Source: Tropicibacter oceani (GTDB lineage: Bacteria; Pseudomonadota; Alphaproteobacteria; Rhodobacterales; Rhodobacteraceae). From it: a stretch of 64,000 bases of DNA. Below the pieces are notes generated by a model. That model was not told the DNA's origin, searched no databases, and worked only from the letters and a program-made list of their open reading frames with translations. A program made the translations under genes and the position numbers. Within the stretch, counting starts at the first letter, position 1; each line of letters opens with the position of its first letter. The stretch is taken from assembly GCF_029958925.1 (NCBI RefSeq), contig NZ_CP124616.1:124001-188000 (forward strand), read 5' to 3'. Positions 53,663 through 62,959 of the stretch are shown piece by piece.

Positions 53663-55693
53663 ATGGACATCTTCGCGACCGCCCTGCCTGCGTTTGGCCA
53701 GGCATGGGCTCTTATCTTGCAACCTGTCGTCCTTGGATACCTCGTGCTTGGGGTGGTCATGGGACTGGCGGTCGGGGTCTTCCCCGGGCTTGGCGGTATC
53801 GCGGGCCTGTCGCTTCTTTTGCCCTTCATGTTCGGGATGGACCCGGTGCTGGGCCTGGCCTTGATGATCGGGATGGTCGCCGTCGTGCCGACCTCTGACA
53901 CCTTTTCATCGGTGCTGATGGGCATTCCCGGGTCGTCCGCCTCGCAGGCGACGGTGCTTGACGGGTTCCCGCTGGCCCGCAAGGGTCAGGCCGCCAGAGC
54001 GCTGGCGGCGGCCTTTACCTCATCGTTGTTCGGCGGGCTTGTCGGGGCGATGTTCCTGTCGGTCTTCATCGTGATCGCGCGTCCCATCGTGCTGGCCTTT
54101 GGTCTGCCCGAGATGCTGATGATGACCGTGCTGGGGCTGTCGATGGTGGCCGTCCTGGCCGGCCGCGTCCCGCTCAAGGGGCTTGCCGCCGCGGGCCTTG
54201 GCATGTTGATCGGCACCATCGGCGTGGCCGATGCGGGCGGCAGCCTGCGCATGGTGACCTATGACCTGCCCTACCTGACCGACGGGCTGCAACTGGTGAT
54301 CGTCGGCCTGGGCATCTTTGCGGTGCCCGAGATCGTTTCGCTGCTGCGCCAGGACAAATCCATCGCCGGGGAAACCGGGCTGGGCGCGGGCTGGGCCGAC
54401 GGTGTGCGGGACTGGTTCGCCAACAAATGGCTGTCGGTGCGCTGTTCGCTGATCGGCGTGCTGGTCGGGTTGATCCCCGGGCTGGGCGGGTCGGTCGTGG
54501 ACTGGATCGCCTATGGCCACGCGGTCCAGACCACCAAGGACAAATCCGGGTTCGGCAAGGGCGAAATCCGCGGTGTCATCGCGCCGGAAAGCTCGAACAA
54601 CGCCAAGGAAGGTGGCGGGCTTGTCCCGACGCTGCTGTTCGGCATTCCGGGCTCTGGCTCCATGGCGATCTTCATCGGGGCCATCGCGCTGCTTGGGTCG
54701 GGCGATATCGAGGTCGGGCCGGCGATGCTGCGCGACAACCTGGACATCACCTATTCCATCGTCTGGCTGCTGGCGCTGGCAAACGTCGTGGGCACGGTCC
54801 TGTGCATCGCGGCCTCGAACCCGATTGCGCGGCTGACCACGATCCGGTTCACCTATCTTGCGCCGTTCCTGTTCATGCTGATCTCGTTCGCGGCGTTCCA
54901 GTCGGGGCAGAACTTCGAAGACCTGCTGGCCCTGTTCGCCATCGGTCTGATCGGCATCTTCCTGCGCCGCTTTGACTGGTCACGCCCGGCCTTCCTGATC
55001 GGCTTTGTCCTGTCGAACCCGGTCGAGAAGTTTTCCAACCAGGCTTTCCAGATCGCCTCGTTCCGGTTCCGCAAATCGTTCGAAGAAGGGATCGACTATC
55101 TTCTGTCGCCCATCGTGATCGTGCTGCTGATCGTGACGGTGGTGTCCGTGGTCCTGGGCATCCGGCAGTCCAAATCCATCATGGCCGAAGGCGACGTCCA
55201 GTCCGGCTCCAAGCGCGCGCCGATGGTCTTTGCGCTGGTCATCATGGCCTATGTCGTGGCCGCGCTGATCAATGCGAACATGATCCCCGACTACAACCTG
55301 ACGGACAAGATCGTGCCGCTGATCATCGGGGGCATCACGCTGGTCGCGCTGCTGATCCTGATCGTGCAGATGATCCTGCGCCCCGAAACGGACGCCCTGT
55401 TCGCCGACAAGGAACACGCCGGCGAGGACGCCGATGCGCCCTATGGCCTTTGGGGAACGCTGGCCTGGTTCCTGGGCCTGATCGTGGCGACCTATCTGCT
55501 GGGCTTCATTCTTGCGCTGCTGGGCTTCCTTGTCGCCTTCCTGCGGGTCCGCGCCCAGACGCCCTGGGCCAAGACGCTGATCCTGACCGCCAGCGGCATC
55601 GCGCTGATGTGCGTGATGGCCGGCGCCCTGAACCGCGATTTCCCGCCGGGACTGTTGCAGGACGCCGTCGACCTGCCCTGGCCCCTGAAATGA
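53663..55693 (+). CDS. Fused TctA-TctB tricarboxylate transporter permease
   Basis: At 676 residues this is about 170 longer than a normal TctA. Residues 1-500 carry both TctA repeats (GVFPGLGGIAGLSLLLP and GLIPGLGGSVVDWIAYGHA, with PESSNNAKEGGGLVPTLLFG). The C-terminal 170 residues add four hydrophobic helices (IMAYVVAALINANMI, IIGGITLVALLILIVQMIL, GTLAWFLGLIVATYLLGFIL) as in TctB. No separate tctB gene is present in this operon, which supports a natural fusion. Confidence 0.9.
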   Translation: MDIFATALPAFGQAWALILQPVVLGYLVLGVVMGLAVGVFPGLGGIAGLSLLLPFMFGMDPVLGLALMIGMVAVVPTSDTFSSVLMGIPGSSASQATVLDGFPLARKGQAARALAAAFTSSLFGGLVGAMFLSVFIVIARPIVLAFGLPEMLMMTVLGLSMVAVLAGRVPLKGLAAAGLGMLIGTIGVADAGGSLRMVTYDLPYLTDGLQLVIVGLGIFAVPEIVSLLRQDKSIAGETGLGAGWADGVRDWFANKWLSVRCSLIGVLVGLIPGLGGSVVDWIAYGHAVQTTKDKSGFGKGEIRGVIAPESSNNAKEGGGLVPTLLFGIPGSGSMAIFIGAIALLGSGDIEVGPAMLRDNLDITYSIVWLLALANVVGTVLCIAASNPIARLTTIRFTYLAPFLFMLISFAAFQSGQNFEDLLALFAIGLIGIFLRRFDWSRPAFLIGFVLSNPVEKFSNQAFQIASFRFRKSFEEGIDYLLSPIVIVLLIVTVVSVVLGIRQSKSIMAEGDVQSGSKRAPMVFALVIMAYVVAALINANMIPDYNLTDKIVPLIIGGITLVALLILIVQMILRPETDALFADKEHAGEDADAPYGLWGTLAWFLGLIVATYLLGFILALLGFLVAFLRVRAQTPWAKTLILTASGIALMCVMAGALNRDFPPGLLQDAVDLPWPLK

Positions 55694-55714
55694 ACCCCGC
55701 ATGGAGAAACTGAC

Positions 55715-56803
55715 ATGGCACAGACAGGCATTCCCTTTGTCTTCATGCGCGGCGGAACATCGCGCGGGCCCTACTTCAACCGTGCCGACCTGCCCCAGGA
55801 CCAACAGGCCCTTGCCGAGGTGTTGCTGACGGTGCTGGGGTCCGGTCACGTCCACAACATCGACGGCATCGGCGGCGGCGTGGCAGTCACCACCAAGGTC
55901 GCCATGCTGTCCCCATCCGACGACGACTGGGCCGAGGTGGACTATTTCTTTGCGCAGGTTTCGGTCGAAGATCGGCTGGTCGATTTCAAACCGACCTGCG
56001 GCAACATATTGTCAGGCGTCGGCCCTGCCGCCATCGAACTGGGGTTGATCAAACCCACCGGCGACGAAACCGAGGTGAAAATCCGCGCCGTCAACACTGG
56101 CGCGCGGGTGCTTGCCCGGCTGCAAACCCCGGGCGGGACCCTACGCTATGACGGCGATGCGGCGATCGCAGGGGTGCCTGGCAGCGCCGCGCCGATTGCG
56201 CTGAACTTCATGGGGGTTGTCGGATCGTCGACCGGGGCTTTCCTGCCCACGGGCAACCTGCGGGACACATTCGACGGGATCGAAGTCACCTGCATGGATG
56301 TCGCGATGCCCATGGTCATCGCCCGCGCCGCCGATTTCGGGCTTTCCGGCCATGAAAGCGTGGCCGAGCTGGACGCCAACCGCACCTTCTTTGAACGGAT
56401 GGAGGCGGTGCGGCTCAAGGCGGGGGCGGCCATGGGAATGGGCGATGTGGCGAAATCGGTGACACCGAAATTCGGCCTGCTTGCCCCGGCGCGTGATGGC
56501 GGCACCATCGCCACGCGGTATTTCATGCCCTGGACGACGCATCCTTCGATGGCGGTCACCGGGTCCCAATGCCTTGCCTCCTGCGCACTGACACCCGGCA
56601 CGGTGGCCGACGGCCTGTTGGACCGGCCCACCACCAGCCCCGCCAACGTGGTGCTCGAGCATGCCTCGGGAACGATCGAGGTTCTGGTGGATTTCGAAAT
56701 GAACAACCACTTCACATTGAATTCCGCCGGTCTGTTGCGCACCGCGCGAAAACTGGCGGATGGCAGGGTCTATGTTCCTGCTGCAGTCTGGAAAGGACGC
56801 TGA
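55715..56803 (+). CDS. PrpF/GalD-family isomerase (4-oxalomesaconate tautomerase or aconitate-type)
   Basis: This 362-residue member of the diaminopimelate-epimerase-like PrpF family has the N-terminal FMRGGTSRGPYFN motif, the catalytic Cys in FKPTCGNILSGVGP and the second catalytic loop THPSMAVTGSQCLASC. Relatives move the double bond of 2-methylaconitate, aconitate or 4-oxalomesaconate. With tcuAB downstream, cis/trans-aconitate isomerisation is plausible; with the LigI-like gene upstream, 4-oxalomesaconate is equally plausible. Confidence 0.9.
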   Translation: MAQTGIPFVFMRGGTSRGPYFNRADLPQDQQALAEVLLTVLGSGHVHNIDGIGGGVAVTTKVAMLSPSDDDWAEVDYFFAQVSVEDRLVDFKPTCGNILSGVGPAAIELGLIKPTGDETEVKIRAVNTGARVLARLQTPGGTLRYDGDAAIAGVPGSAAPIALNFMGVVGSSTGAFLPTGNLRDTFDGIEVTCMDVAMPMVIARAADFGLSGHESVAELDANRTFFERMEAVRLKAGAAMGMGDVAKSVTPKFGLLAPARDGGTIATRYFMPWTTHPSMAVTGSQCLASCALTPGTVADGLLDRPTTSPANVVLEHASGTIEVLVDFEMNNHFTLNSAGLLRTARKLADGRVYVPAAVWKGR

Positions 56804-56804
56804 C

Positions 56805-57620
56805 ATGCCCGTGATGAACCTGCTTGTGGCTTTCAACGGATCGAAAGGGTCAGTTGCGGCGCTGCGCTATGCGGCCGCGCTTGCGCAACGGCACGGCGCC
56901 CATGTCACCGCGATGCTGGCCCATACCCGGCACGAAGTGATCGACCGCCGGTCACGCTGGATCCCGAAAGAGGCGCAGGCGCTTCTGGATGAGGCCAACA
57001 GCAACCTGGTGCGCGACATCGAAGCCACCTTCGAGACCGAGCGCAAGGCGCTTGGCCTGGCCAACGCGCTGCAACTGCACGAGGTGACCGGCCGCGTCGA
57101 TACGGTCCTGTCCACGGCCGCCCGGCACTATGACCTGCTGATCGTCGGCGCGCGGTCCGATGACGATGACGAACACATCACCCTGCATCCGGACCGCATT
57201 GCGCTTTTGTCTGGTCGGCCGGTGATCGTGGTGCCGGCGGGCTATGACGCGGGCGCCGAACATAGCCATGCGGCGCTGGCCTGGGATGGCGGGCGCGCCG
57301 CCGCCCGCGCGTTGTCCGACAGCCTGCGCCTTCTGGAAGGCGAGGGCCGGGTCAGCGTCCTGACCGTGGGCCGCCGCGAAGACTGGCCGATCCAGGATCT
57401 GATGACCCATCTGGAACGCCACGGCGTCGAGGCGATCCTGGAAGAATGGCCCACAACCCATCCGGTGGCCGAGACGATCCTGGGCTATTGCGAGAAACAC
57501 GACACCTCGCTGTTGGTTCTGGGGGCCTACGAGCATTCCAAATTCCGCGAGGATTTCCTGGGCGGGGTGACACCGCGAATTCTGGCCAAGGCCCGCATTC
57601 CCGTTCTTCTGTCACACTAA
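56805..57620 (+). CDS. Universal stress protein (tandem UspA)
   Basis: This 271-residue protein has two UspA-like halves. The first starts NLLVAFNGSKGSVAALRYAA and contains DLLIVGARSDDDDEH. The second starts HAALAWDGGRAAARALSDSL and ends LLVLGAYEHSKFREDFLGGVTPRIL, with the ATP-binding G-x2-G-x9-G(S/T) region. Its start lies one base after the PrpF-family stop, so it is coupled to the catabolic operon. Its precise role there is unknown. Confidence 0.88.
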   Translation: MPVMNLLVAFNGSKGSVAALRYAAALAQRHGAHVTAMLAHTRHEVIDRRSRWIPKEAQALLDEANSNLVRDIEATFETERKALGLANALQLHEVTGRVDTVLSTAARHYDLLIVGARSDDDDEHITLHPDRIALLSGRPVIVVPAGYDAGAEHSHAALAWDGGRAAARALSDSLRLLEGEGRVSVLTVGRREDWPIQDLMTHLERHGVEAILEEWPTTHPVAETILGYCEKHDTSLLVLGAYEHSKFREDFLGGVTPRILAKARIPVLLSH

Positions 57621-57716
57621 CCCCTGCCCTGCCGAACCGGTCCGCATGGCCGCCGCGGCAGGGCGCCGGACCTTTTCTACGGGTTGCGGCCGCTTGGGCC
57701 CGGCAGGCCTCCAGGG

Positions 57717-58772
57717 TCAATCGCGGCGCCTGCGCGCGATGATCCCGGCGACCAGCGGCGCGCCAACAATCACCAGCACGATCCGCGCCAGATGATGCGT
57801 AACGACAAACCCCAGATCCGCGCCGGTGACGATGGCAAGCACCGTCATCTCGGCCTGACCGCCGGGTGCAAAGGCCAGAAAGGCGGGCACCTGCTGCCCC
57901 AGCCCCAGGGTCGTCACCACGCCCGCAAAGGCGGCGGCCAGCAGGGCCAGCACCAGCACATAGGTGACCCCGGCCGCGACGACACGGGTCAGCTCGCCCC
58001 ATGTCACCCCAAGGAAATGCACCCCGATGCCGCAGCCGATAAAGAACTGCGCGACAAGGATCGCCTCGGCCGGCGGACGGAAATGCAGCATCCCGGTCAA
58101 CGACAAGACCGCGGTCAGGATCAGCGGCCCCAGGATCGAAGCCCCGAAAAGCCCAAGCCGCTCCGCGCCCTTCCAACCGACGATGGCCGCCACGACCATC
58201 AAGGCAAGCTCGTGCAGGGGCAGATCGGCCGCGGGCGCCCCGATGGGATTGTCCAAGGGCGCCCCATAGAAATGCGTCAGGATAAAAGGTGCCAGCGTGA
58301 CGATGATCAGAACGCGCGTTGCATGAACCAGCGACAAGGCCCGGGGATTGCCGCCTGCCTCGGTGCCGAAAATCACCATGTCCTGCAAGCCGCCCGGCAT
58401 CGCCGCGTAATAGGCGGTGGGCGCGTCGAACCCCCAGACCCTGCGAAAGAACGGCACGCCGACAAGGGCGATCAGGCCGATGAAGACCGGGATCAAGGCC
58501 ACAGACAGGGCCATGCGCGGCAGCTCGGCCACCACGGCGGGCGTGATCGAAGCTCCGACAGCGACACCCAGAATGGTGCGGGCCGCAACCGAGACCTGGC
58601 CAAACCCCTTGAGCGGCGCATGCAAAAGCGCCCCGGCCAGGCAAAAGGCCATTGGTCCGAACAGCACCGGCAGTGGCAGGTCCAGCCCCCAGAACAGACC
58701 GGCCCCCGCAGCCGCCAGGACAAAGGTGAACGCGCGGCGGGCGCCGCTGGAAACCAAAAGATGTTTGCGCAA
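57717..58772 (-). CDS. AbrB-family integral membrane protein (PF05145)
   Basis: This 351-residue protein has about ten hydrophobic helices and an internal duplication, seen as AMPGGLQDMVIFGTEAGG in the first half and AFAPGGQAEMTVLAIVTGA in the second. This is the AbrB (formerly ammonia monooxygenase) family. Its members are annotated as regulators but look like carriers; here a transport role for a carboxylate is a reasonable inference. The start is TTG at 58772, five bases after AGGAGG. It is divergent from the gntR gene. Confidence 0.88.
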   Translation of the reverse strand: MRKHLLVSSGARRAFTFVLAAAGAGLFWGLDLPLPVLFGPMAFCLAGALLHAPLKGFGQVSVAARTILGVAVGASITPAVVAELPRMALSVALIPVFIGLIALVGVPFFRRVWGFDAPTAYYAAMPGGLQDMVIFGTEAGGNPRALSLVHATRVLIIVTLAPFILTHFYGAPLDNPIGAPAADLPLHELALMVVAAIVGWKGAERLGLFGASILGPLILTAVLSLTGMLHFRPPAEAILVAQFFIGCGIGVHFLGVTWGELTRVVAAGVTYVLVLALLAAAFAGVVTTLGLGQQVPAFLAFAPGGQAEMTVLAIVTGADLGFVVTHHLARIVLVIVGAPLVAGIIARRRRD

Positions 58773-58810
58773 ACCGGCCTCCTGCCTGTCTTGACGCAAT
58801 CTGTGTACGC

Positions 58811-58830
58811 TTGTATCCACCTGTATGCAA
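58811..58830. promoter_or_regulatory. GntR/FCD operator candidate between divergent genes
   Basis: TTGTATCCACCTGTATGCAA is a 20-bp imperfect palindrome (7 of 10 pairs) of the TTGTAT...ATxCAA kind used by FCD-type GntR regulators. A possible -35 (TTGACG, 58791-58796) and -10 (TATCCA, 58814-58819) would place the dyad over the -10 of gntR. Confidence 0.5.
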
Positions 58831-58850
58831 TATGACCTGAAGGGGACAGG

Positions 58851-59534
58851 ATGACCAACACGGATGACAGCACGCCGCAAGGCAACGCCGCATACAGCCG
58901 CCTGTTGACCGAACTGCGCGAGGGGCGGTTGAACCCCGGCGACCGTCTGCGCGAAACCGATCTGGCCGAAAGGCTGGGCATGTCGCGCACCCCCGTGCGC
59001 GAAGCGATCCGCCAGCTCGAGGCCGATGGCATCGTCACCCATTTGCCGCGCCAGGGGGCCAGCATCCGCGCCCTTGACTACGCCGAAGTCATGGAACTGT
59101 ACGAAATGCGCGCCGTGCTGGAAGGCACCGCCGCACGGCTGGCCGCCCGCGCGGCCTCGGACATCGAGATCGAGGAACTGGCCGACATGAACCGCCAGCT
59201 TGCCGCGCTTGGCAGCGCGCCCGAGGCCTTTGTGCTGAACCGGCAGTTCCATGCGGCGCTGCTGGATGCGGCCAAGAACCGGTTCCTGGCCCGATCGATC
59301 CATGCCCTTCAAAAGGCCCTGCTGATCCTTGGCCCGACCACCCTGACCGAACCCGACCGCGCCACGAAGGCCGTCGAGGAACACGCCGAAATCCTGGCCG
59401 CCATCACCGCGCGGGATGGCAACGCGGCCGAGGTCGCGATGCGAACCCATATCGAGGCGGCGCAACGCGTGCGCGTCCGCGCCCTGCGCGCCCGCCCCGA
59501 TCAGGGCCTGAAATACGATGGGGACTTTCTATGA
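58851..59534 (+). CDS. GntR-family regulator, FCD subfamily
   Basis: This 227-residue regulator has an N-terminal winged helix (LREGRLNPGDRLRETDLAERLGMSRTPVREAIRQLEADGIV, about 22-62) and a C-terminal FCD domain with metal-site His/Asp residues (NRQFHAALLDAAKN, EEHAEILAAI, MRTHIEAA). Its stop overlaps the tcuA start (ATGA), so it probably regulates tcuAB. GGGGACAGG precedes the ATG. Confidence 0.94.
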   Translation: MTNTDDSTPQGNAAYSRLLTELREGRLNPGDRLRETDLAERLGMSRTPVREAIRQLEADGIVTHLPRQGASIRALDYAEVMELYEMRAVLEGTAARLAARAASDIEIEELADMNRQLAALGSAPEAFVLNRQFHAALLDAAKNRFLARSIHALQKALLILGPTTLTEPDRATKAVEEHAEILAAITARDGNAAEVAMRTHIEAAQRVRVRALRARPDQGLKYDGDFL

Positions 59535-60910
59535 CACCGGATATCGTCGTCATCGGCGGCGGCAACGCGGCGCTCTGCGCGGCGATGACGGCGGCGGAAC
59601 AGGGCGCCCAGGTGCTGATCCTTGAAACCGCGCCCAAGCCCTATCGCGGCGGAAACTCGCGCCACACCCGCAACTTTCGCTGCATGCATCACGGCCCCCT
59701 TGGCCCGCTTGTCGACAGCTACACCGAGGAAGAATACCTTGCCGACCTGATGAAAGTGACGGGCGGAAAGACCGACGTGGCCCTGGCCCGCCTGGCGATC
59801 CGCAGTTCCGAAGAGTGCCTGCCCTGGATGCAAGACCATGGCGTCCGCTTCCAGCCTTCGCTGTCGGGAACGCTGTCACTGGCGCGGACCAACGCCTTTT
59901 TCCTGGGCGGCGGCAAAAGCCTTGTGAATGCCTACTACCGCACCGCCGAACGCCTTGGCGTGCAGGTGGCCTACGAGGCCGCCGTCACCCATCTGGAGCT
60001 TGAGGACGACCGCATCGCATGGGTCGACTACACCCAGAACGGTGAATCCCGGCGCCTCACGCCCAAGGCGGTGATCGTGGCGTCAGGCGGGTTTCAGGCG
60101 GATACGGATTGGCTGGCGCGGGCCTGGGGACCGGCGGCCCGGAATTTCCTGATCCGCGGCACCCCCTACAATCGCGGCGTGGTGCTGGCCGATCTGCTGG
60201 AACAGGGCGTCGCGCAGGTGGGTGATCCGACGCAATGCCACGCCGTGGCCATCGACGGGCGCGCCCCGAAATTCGATGGCGGCATCGTCACGCGGCTTGA
60301 TTGCGTGCCCTTTTCGATCGTGGTGAACAAGGACGCGCAGCGGTTCCACGACGAGGGCGAAGACGTCTGGCCGAAACGCTATGCCATTTGGGGGCGGCTG
60401 GTGGCCGCGCAGCCCGACCAGGTGGGCTATGTCATCATAGACGCCAAATCGCTGAACCTGTTCATGCCCTCTGTCTTTCCGCCGATCAAGGCCGACACCC
60501 TCGAGGACCTGGCCAAGGCGATGGGGCTGCCCGAGGACAAGCTTGCAAAGACCGTCGCGACCTTCAACGCAGCCTGCGGCGACACATCGAATTTCCATCC
60601 GACCGAGCTGGACGGCGTGGCCACAACCGGCCTTGCGATCCCAAAGACGAACTGGGCCCGGCCCATCACCGAGCCGCCGTTCTACGGATATTCCCTGCGC
60701 ACCGGGGTCACCTTTACCTATCTGGGGCTGAAGGTCGATGAGCGGGCGCAATGCGCCATTGGCAACCGGCCCGTTTCCAACCTTTGGGCTGCGGGTGAAA
60801 CCATGGCCGGTTCAATCCTGGGCCAAGGCTATCTTGCCGGATTCGGCATGACAATCGGCACCGTCTTTGGACGCATCGCAGGCAAGGAGGCCGCCGCCCA
60901 TGCAAGCTGA
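59531..60910 (+). CDS. tcuA: FAD-dependent tricarballylate dehydrogenase TcuA
   Basis: TcuA oxidises tricarballylate to cis-aconitate. The 459-residue protein has an FAD Rossmann start (DIVVIGGGNAALCAAMTAAEQ), the HTRNFRCMH substrate loop, and the C-terminal fumarate-reductase-like end (YLGLKVDERAQ, then AGETMAGSILGQGYLAGFG). No signal peptide is present, so it is cytoplasmic or attached to TcuB. Its end overlaps the tcuB start by 11 bp, and the tcuAB gene order matches the known operon. Confidence 0.92.
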   Translation: MTPDIVVIGGGNAALCAAMTAAEQGAQVLILETAPKPYRGGNSRHTRNFRCMHHGPLGPLVDSYTEEEYLADLMKVTGGKTDVALARLAIRSSEECLPWMQDHGVRFQPSLSGTLSLARTNAFFLGGGKSLVNAYYRTAERLGVQVAYEAAVTHLELEDDRIAWVDYTQNGESRRLTPKAVIVASGGFQADTDWLARAWGPAARNFLIRGTPYNRGVVLADLLEQGVAQVGDPTQCHAVAIDGRAPKFDGGIVTRLDCVPFSIVVNKDAQRFHDEGEDVWPKRYAIWGRLVAAQPDQVGYVIIDAKSLNLFMPSVFPPIKADTLEDLAKAMGLPEDKLAKTVATFNAACGDTSNFHPTELDGVATTGLAIPKTNWARPITEPPFYGYSLRTGVTFTYLGLKVDERAQCAIGNRPVSNLWAAGETMAGSILGQGYLAGFGMTIGTVFGRIAGKEAAAHAS

Positions 60911-61955
60911 TCTACTTCAGGAAGCGCGCCGTCAGGCCGAGATCTGCAACGCCTGCCGCTACTGCGAGGGCTATTGTTCGGTCTTCCCCGCCCTGCACGC
61001 GGAACGGGCCTTTTCCGACGGGGACCTGACGCAACTTGCCAACCTGTGTCACAATTGTCGGGGCTGCTATTATGCCTGCCAATACACTGCGCCGCATGAA
61101 TTCGACCTGAACCTGCCGCGCGCGCTGGCCGAGGTCCGGCAGGACAGCTGGGAAGACTTCGCCTTTCCCCGCGCCGGCGCCCGGGCGTTCCAGAAAAGCG
61201 GCGTGATGATCGCGCTGGCGACGGTGCTTGGCTTTGCCCTGATGTTCTGGGCCGCGCGCACCCTTGGCTCGGTCGGCGGAGAGGGTTTTTACGCGGTTCT
61301 GTCGCATAACGCGATGGTGGCCATCTTCTTGCCTGCCTTCGTGTTTCCGATGCTCAGCATTGCCATCAGCCTGCGCCGCTATTGGCGCGCGGTTGGCGCG
61401 GGGCCGCTGCGCCTGGCCCATCTGCGCACCGCCCTTGTGTCGGCCGCCAGGATGAAGAACCTGTCGGGCGGGCATGGCGACGGCTGCAATTTCGAGGACG
61501 AAGACCGCTTTTCATCCGCACGTCGACTGGCGCATCAGGCCGTAATGTACGGGTTCCTGCTGTGCTTTGCTTCGACCAGCACGGCGACGGTCATGCATTA
61601 CGCCCTGGCCATGCCCGCGCCCTATCCGCTGTGGTCCTTGCCCAAGCTGCTGGGCCTGTCCGGCGGGGTCATGATGACCCTTGGCTGTATCGAGATGATC
61701 CGCCTGAAACGGCGTGCCGATCCGGCCTTGGGCGCGGCAAGCGCGCTTGGCGGCGAGATCGGCTTTGTCGGGCTTTTGGGCTTTGTCGGGCTCAGCGGGC
61801 TGGTGCTCTATGCGCTTGGGCAAACGGCGCTCATGCCCTTGCTTCTCGCGCTGCATCTTGGGGCGGTTCTGGCGTTTTTCCTGCTGACGCCCTTTACCAA
61901 GATGGCGCATGGCTTTTATCGGCTGGCGGCGCTGGTGGTGGATGCGGGGCGGTAA
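60900..61955 (+). CDS. tcuB: Tricarballylate utilisation iron-sulfur membrane protein TcuB
   Basis: TcuB reoxidises the flavin of TcuA and passes electrons to the membrane. The 351-residue protein has two 4Fe-4S clusters near the N-terminus (CNACRYCEGYC and CHNCRGCYYAC, both CxxCxxCxxxC). These are followed by six or so membrane helices with His residues suited to haem b (VMHYALA, LHLGAVLAFFLL, MAHGFYR). The ATG at 60900 follows AAGGAGG, inside the end of tcuA. Confidence 0.93.
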   Translation: MQADLLQEARRQAEICNACRYCEGYCSVFPALHAERAFSDGDLTQLANLCHNCRGCYYACQYTAPHEFDLNLPRALAEVRQDSWEDFAFPRAGARAFQKSGVMIALATVLGFALMFWAARTLGSVGGEGFYAVLSHNAMVAIFLPAFVFPMLSIAISLRRYWRAVGAGPLRLAHLRTALVSAARMKNLSGGHGDGCNFEDEDRFSSARRLAHQAVMYGFLLCFASTSTATVMHYALAMPAPYPLWSLPKLLGLSGGVMMTLGCIEMIRLKRRADPALGAASALGGEIGFVGLLGFVGLSGLVLYALGQTALMPLLLALHLGAVLAFFLLTPFTKMAHGFYRLAALVVDAGR

Positions 61956-61976
61956 AATGACCGCCCTGCGCACCCG

Positions 61977-62858
61977 TCATGCCGACAGGTGTTGCGCATG
62001 GCCCCATTGCCGCGGCGACTGACCGTACAGGCGTTTGAATTCCCGGCTGAACTGCGAGGCGCTGACATAACCCACGTCAAGCGCCGCCTCGTTCACCGTC
62101 ATGCCGGCGGCAATCTTCATCGCGGCATTGTTCAGGCGCATCGATTTGACGAATTGCACAGGCGACAGCGTCGTGGCCTGCTTGAACTTGCGGTGAAACA
62201 CCGCGCGGCTCATCCCTGCGCGCGCCGCCATGTCATCAATCGACACCGGGGCCCCCAGATCAGAGGTCATATGCGCGATCGACCGGGCGATGCCATTGCC
62301 CGGCGCAAAGGCCTGCGTGGCCATGCCCCCGGCCTCGCCCCTGAGGATCGCGTAATAGACTTCGCGCAGCCGCGCATTTCCCAGGATCGCCGTGTCGACG
62401 GGACTGCTGCCCAGTTGCAGCAACCGGAACAAGGCGTCGAAAAACGGCTGGCTCCAGCGGGCAAGCCAGATGCCCTGACGGCCCGTGGGCCGCTTGTCCG
62501 CAATCGGGCCGCTGGCGTTTTCCAGCTCCATGACCAATTCCGTCATCACACGCTGGTCGAGGCAAATGTAAACGCCATACAGCGGATTGTCCGGCGAAGC
62601 GTCCGGGGTACCCGCCGTCACGGGCATCGACAGCGGGCAGCACATGTACCGGCTGTCGTCATAGACATAGCGCTCACCGTCCAGCACGGCCTCTTTGGCG
62701 CCGCTCACGATGGCGATGACGCTGGGTTCATAGACCGCGGGGGCGCAGGGAATGGCCGTGGTCGCCCGGAAAAGTTGAACACCCTTGATGCCGGTTTCGA
62801 CAAGGCCGTCTTCGTGGATGCGACTTGCGATGAGATGTTTGAGCTGCTGCTTGTCCAT
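61977..62858 (-). CDS. AraC-family transcriptional regulator (AraC_N type)
   Basis: This 293-residue regulator has an N-terminal cupin-like AraC_N domain (IPCAPAVYEPSVIAIVSGAKEAVL, about 35-180). The C-terminal AraC DNA-binding domain has two helix-turn-helices (SIDDMAARAGMSRAVFHRKF and TVNEAALDVGYVSASQFSREF). It converges on tcuB. Its targets are unknown; AraC_N members often regulate an adjacent oxidoreductase, but none is beside it upstream. The start at 62858 (MDKQQLKHL) is chosen over a long upstream extension. Confidence 0.92.
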   Translation of the reverse strand: MDKQQLKHLIASRIHEDGLVETGIKGVQLFRATTAIPCAPAVYEPSVIAIVSGAKEAVLDGERYVYDDSRYMCCPLSMPVTAGTPDASPDNPLYGVYICLDQRVMTELVMELENASGPIADKRPTGRQGIWLARWSQPFFDALFRLLQLGSSPVDTAILGNARLREVYYAILRGEAGGMATQAFAPGNGIARSIAHMTSDLGAPVSIDDMAARAGMSRAVFHRKFKQATTLSPVQFVKSMRLNNAAMKIAAGMTVNEAALDVGYVSASQFSREFKRLYGQSPRQWGHAQHLSA

Positions 62859-62959
62859 AACGGCCAGATAGCGCGACCTCGGCCGGCAAAACAAGCCAGG
62901 TGATACAATCAGGCAAGGATCAGAGAGGATCGCGCCCACTTTTGGCCATGAGTGACATT

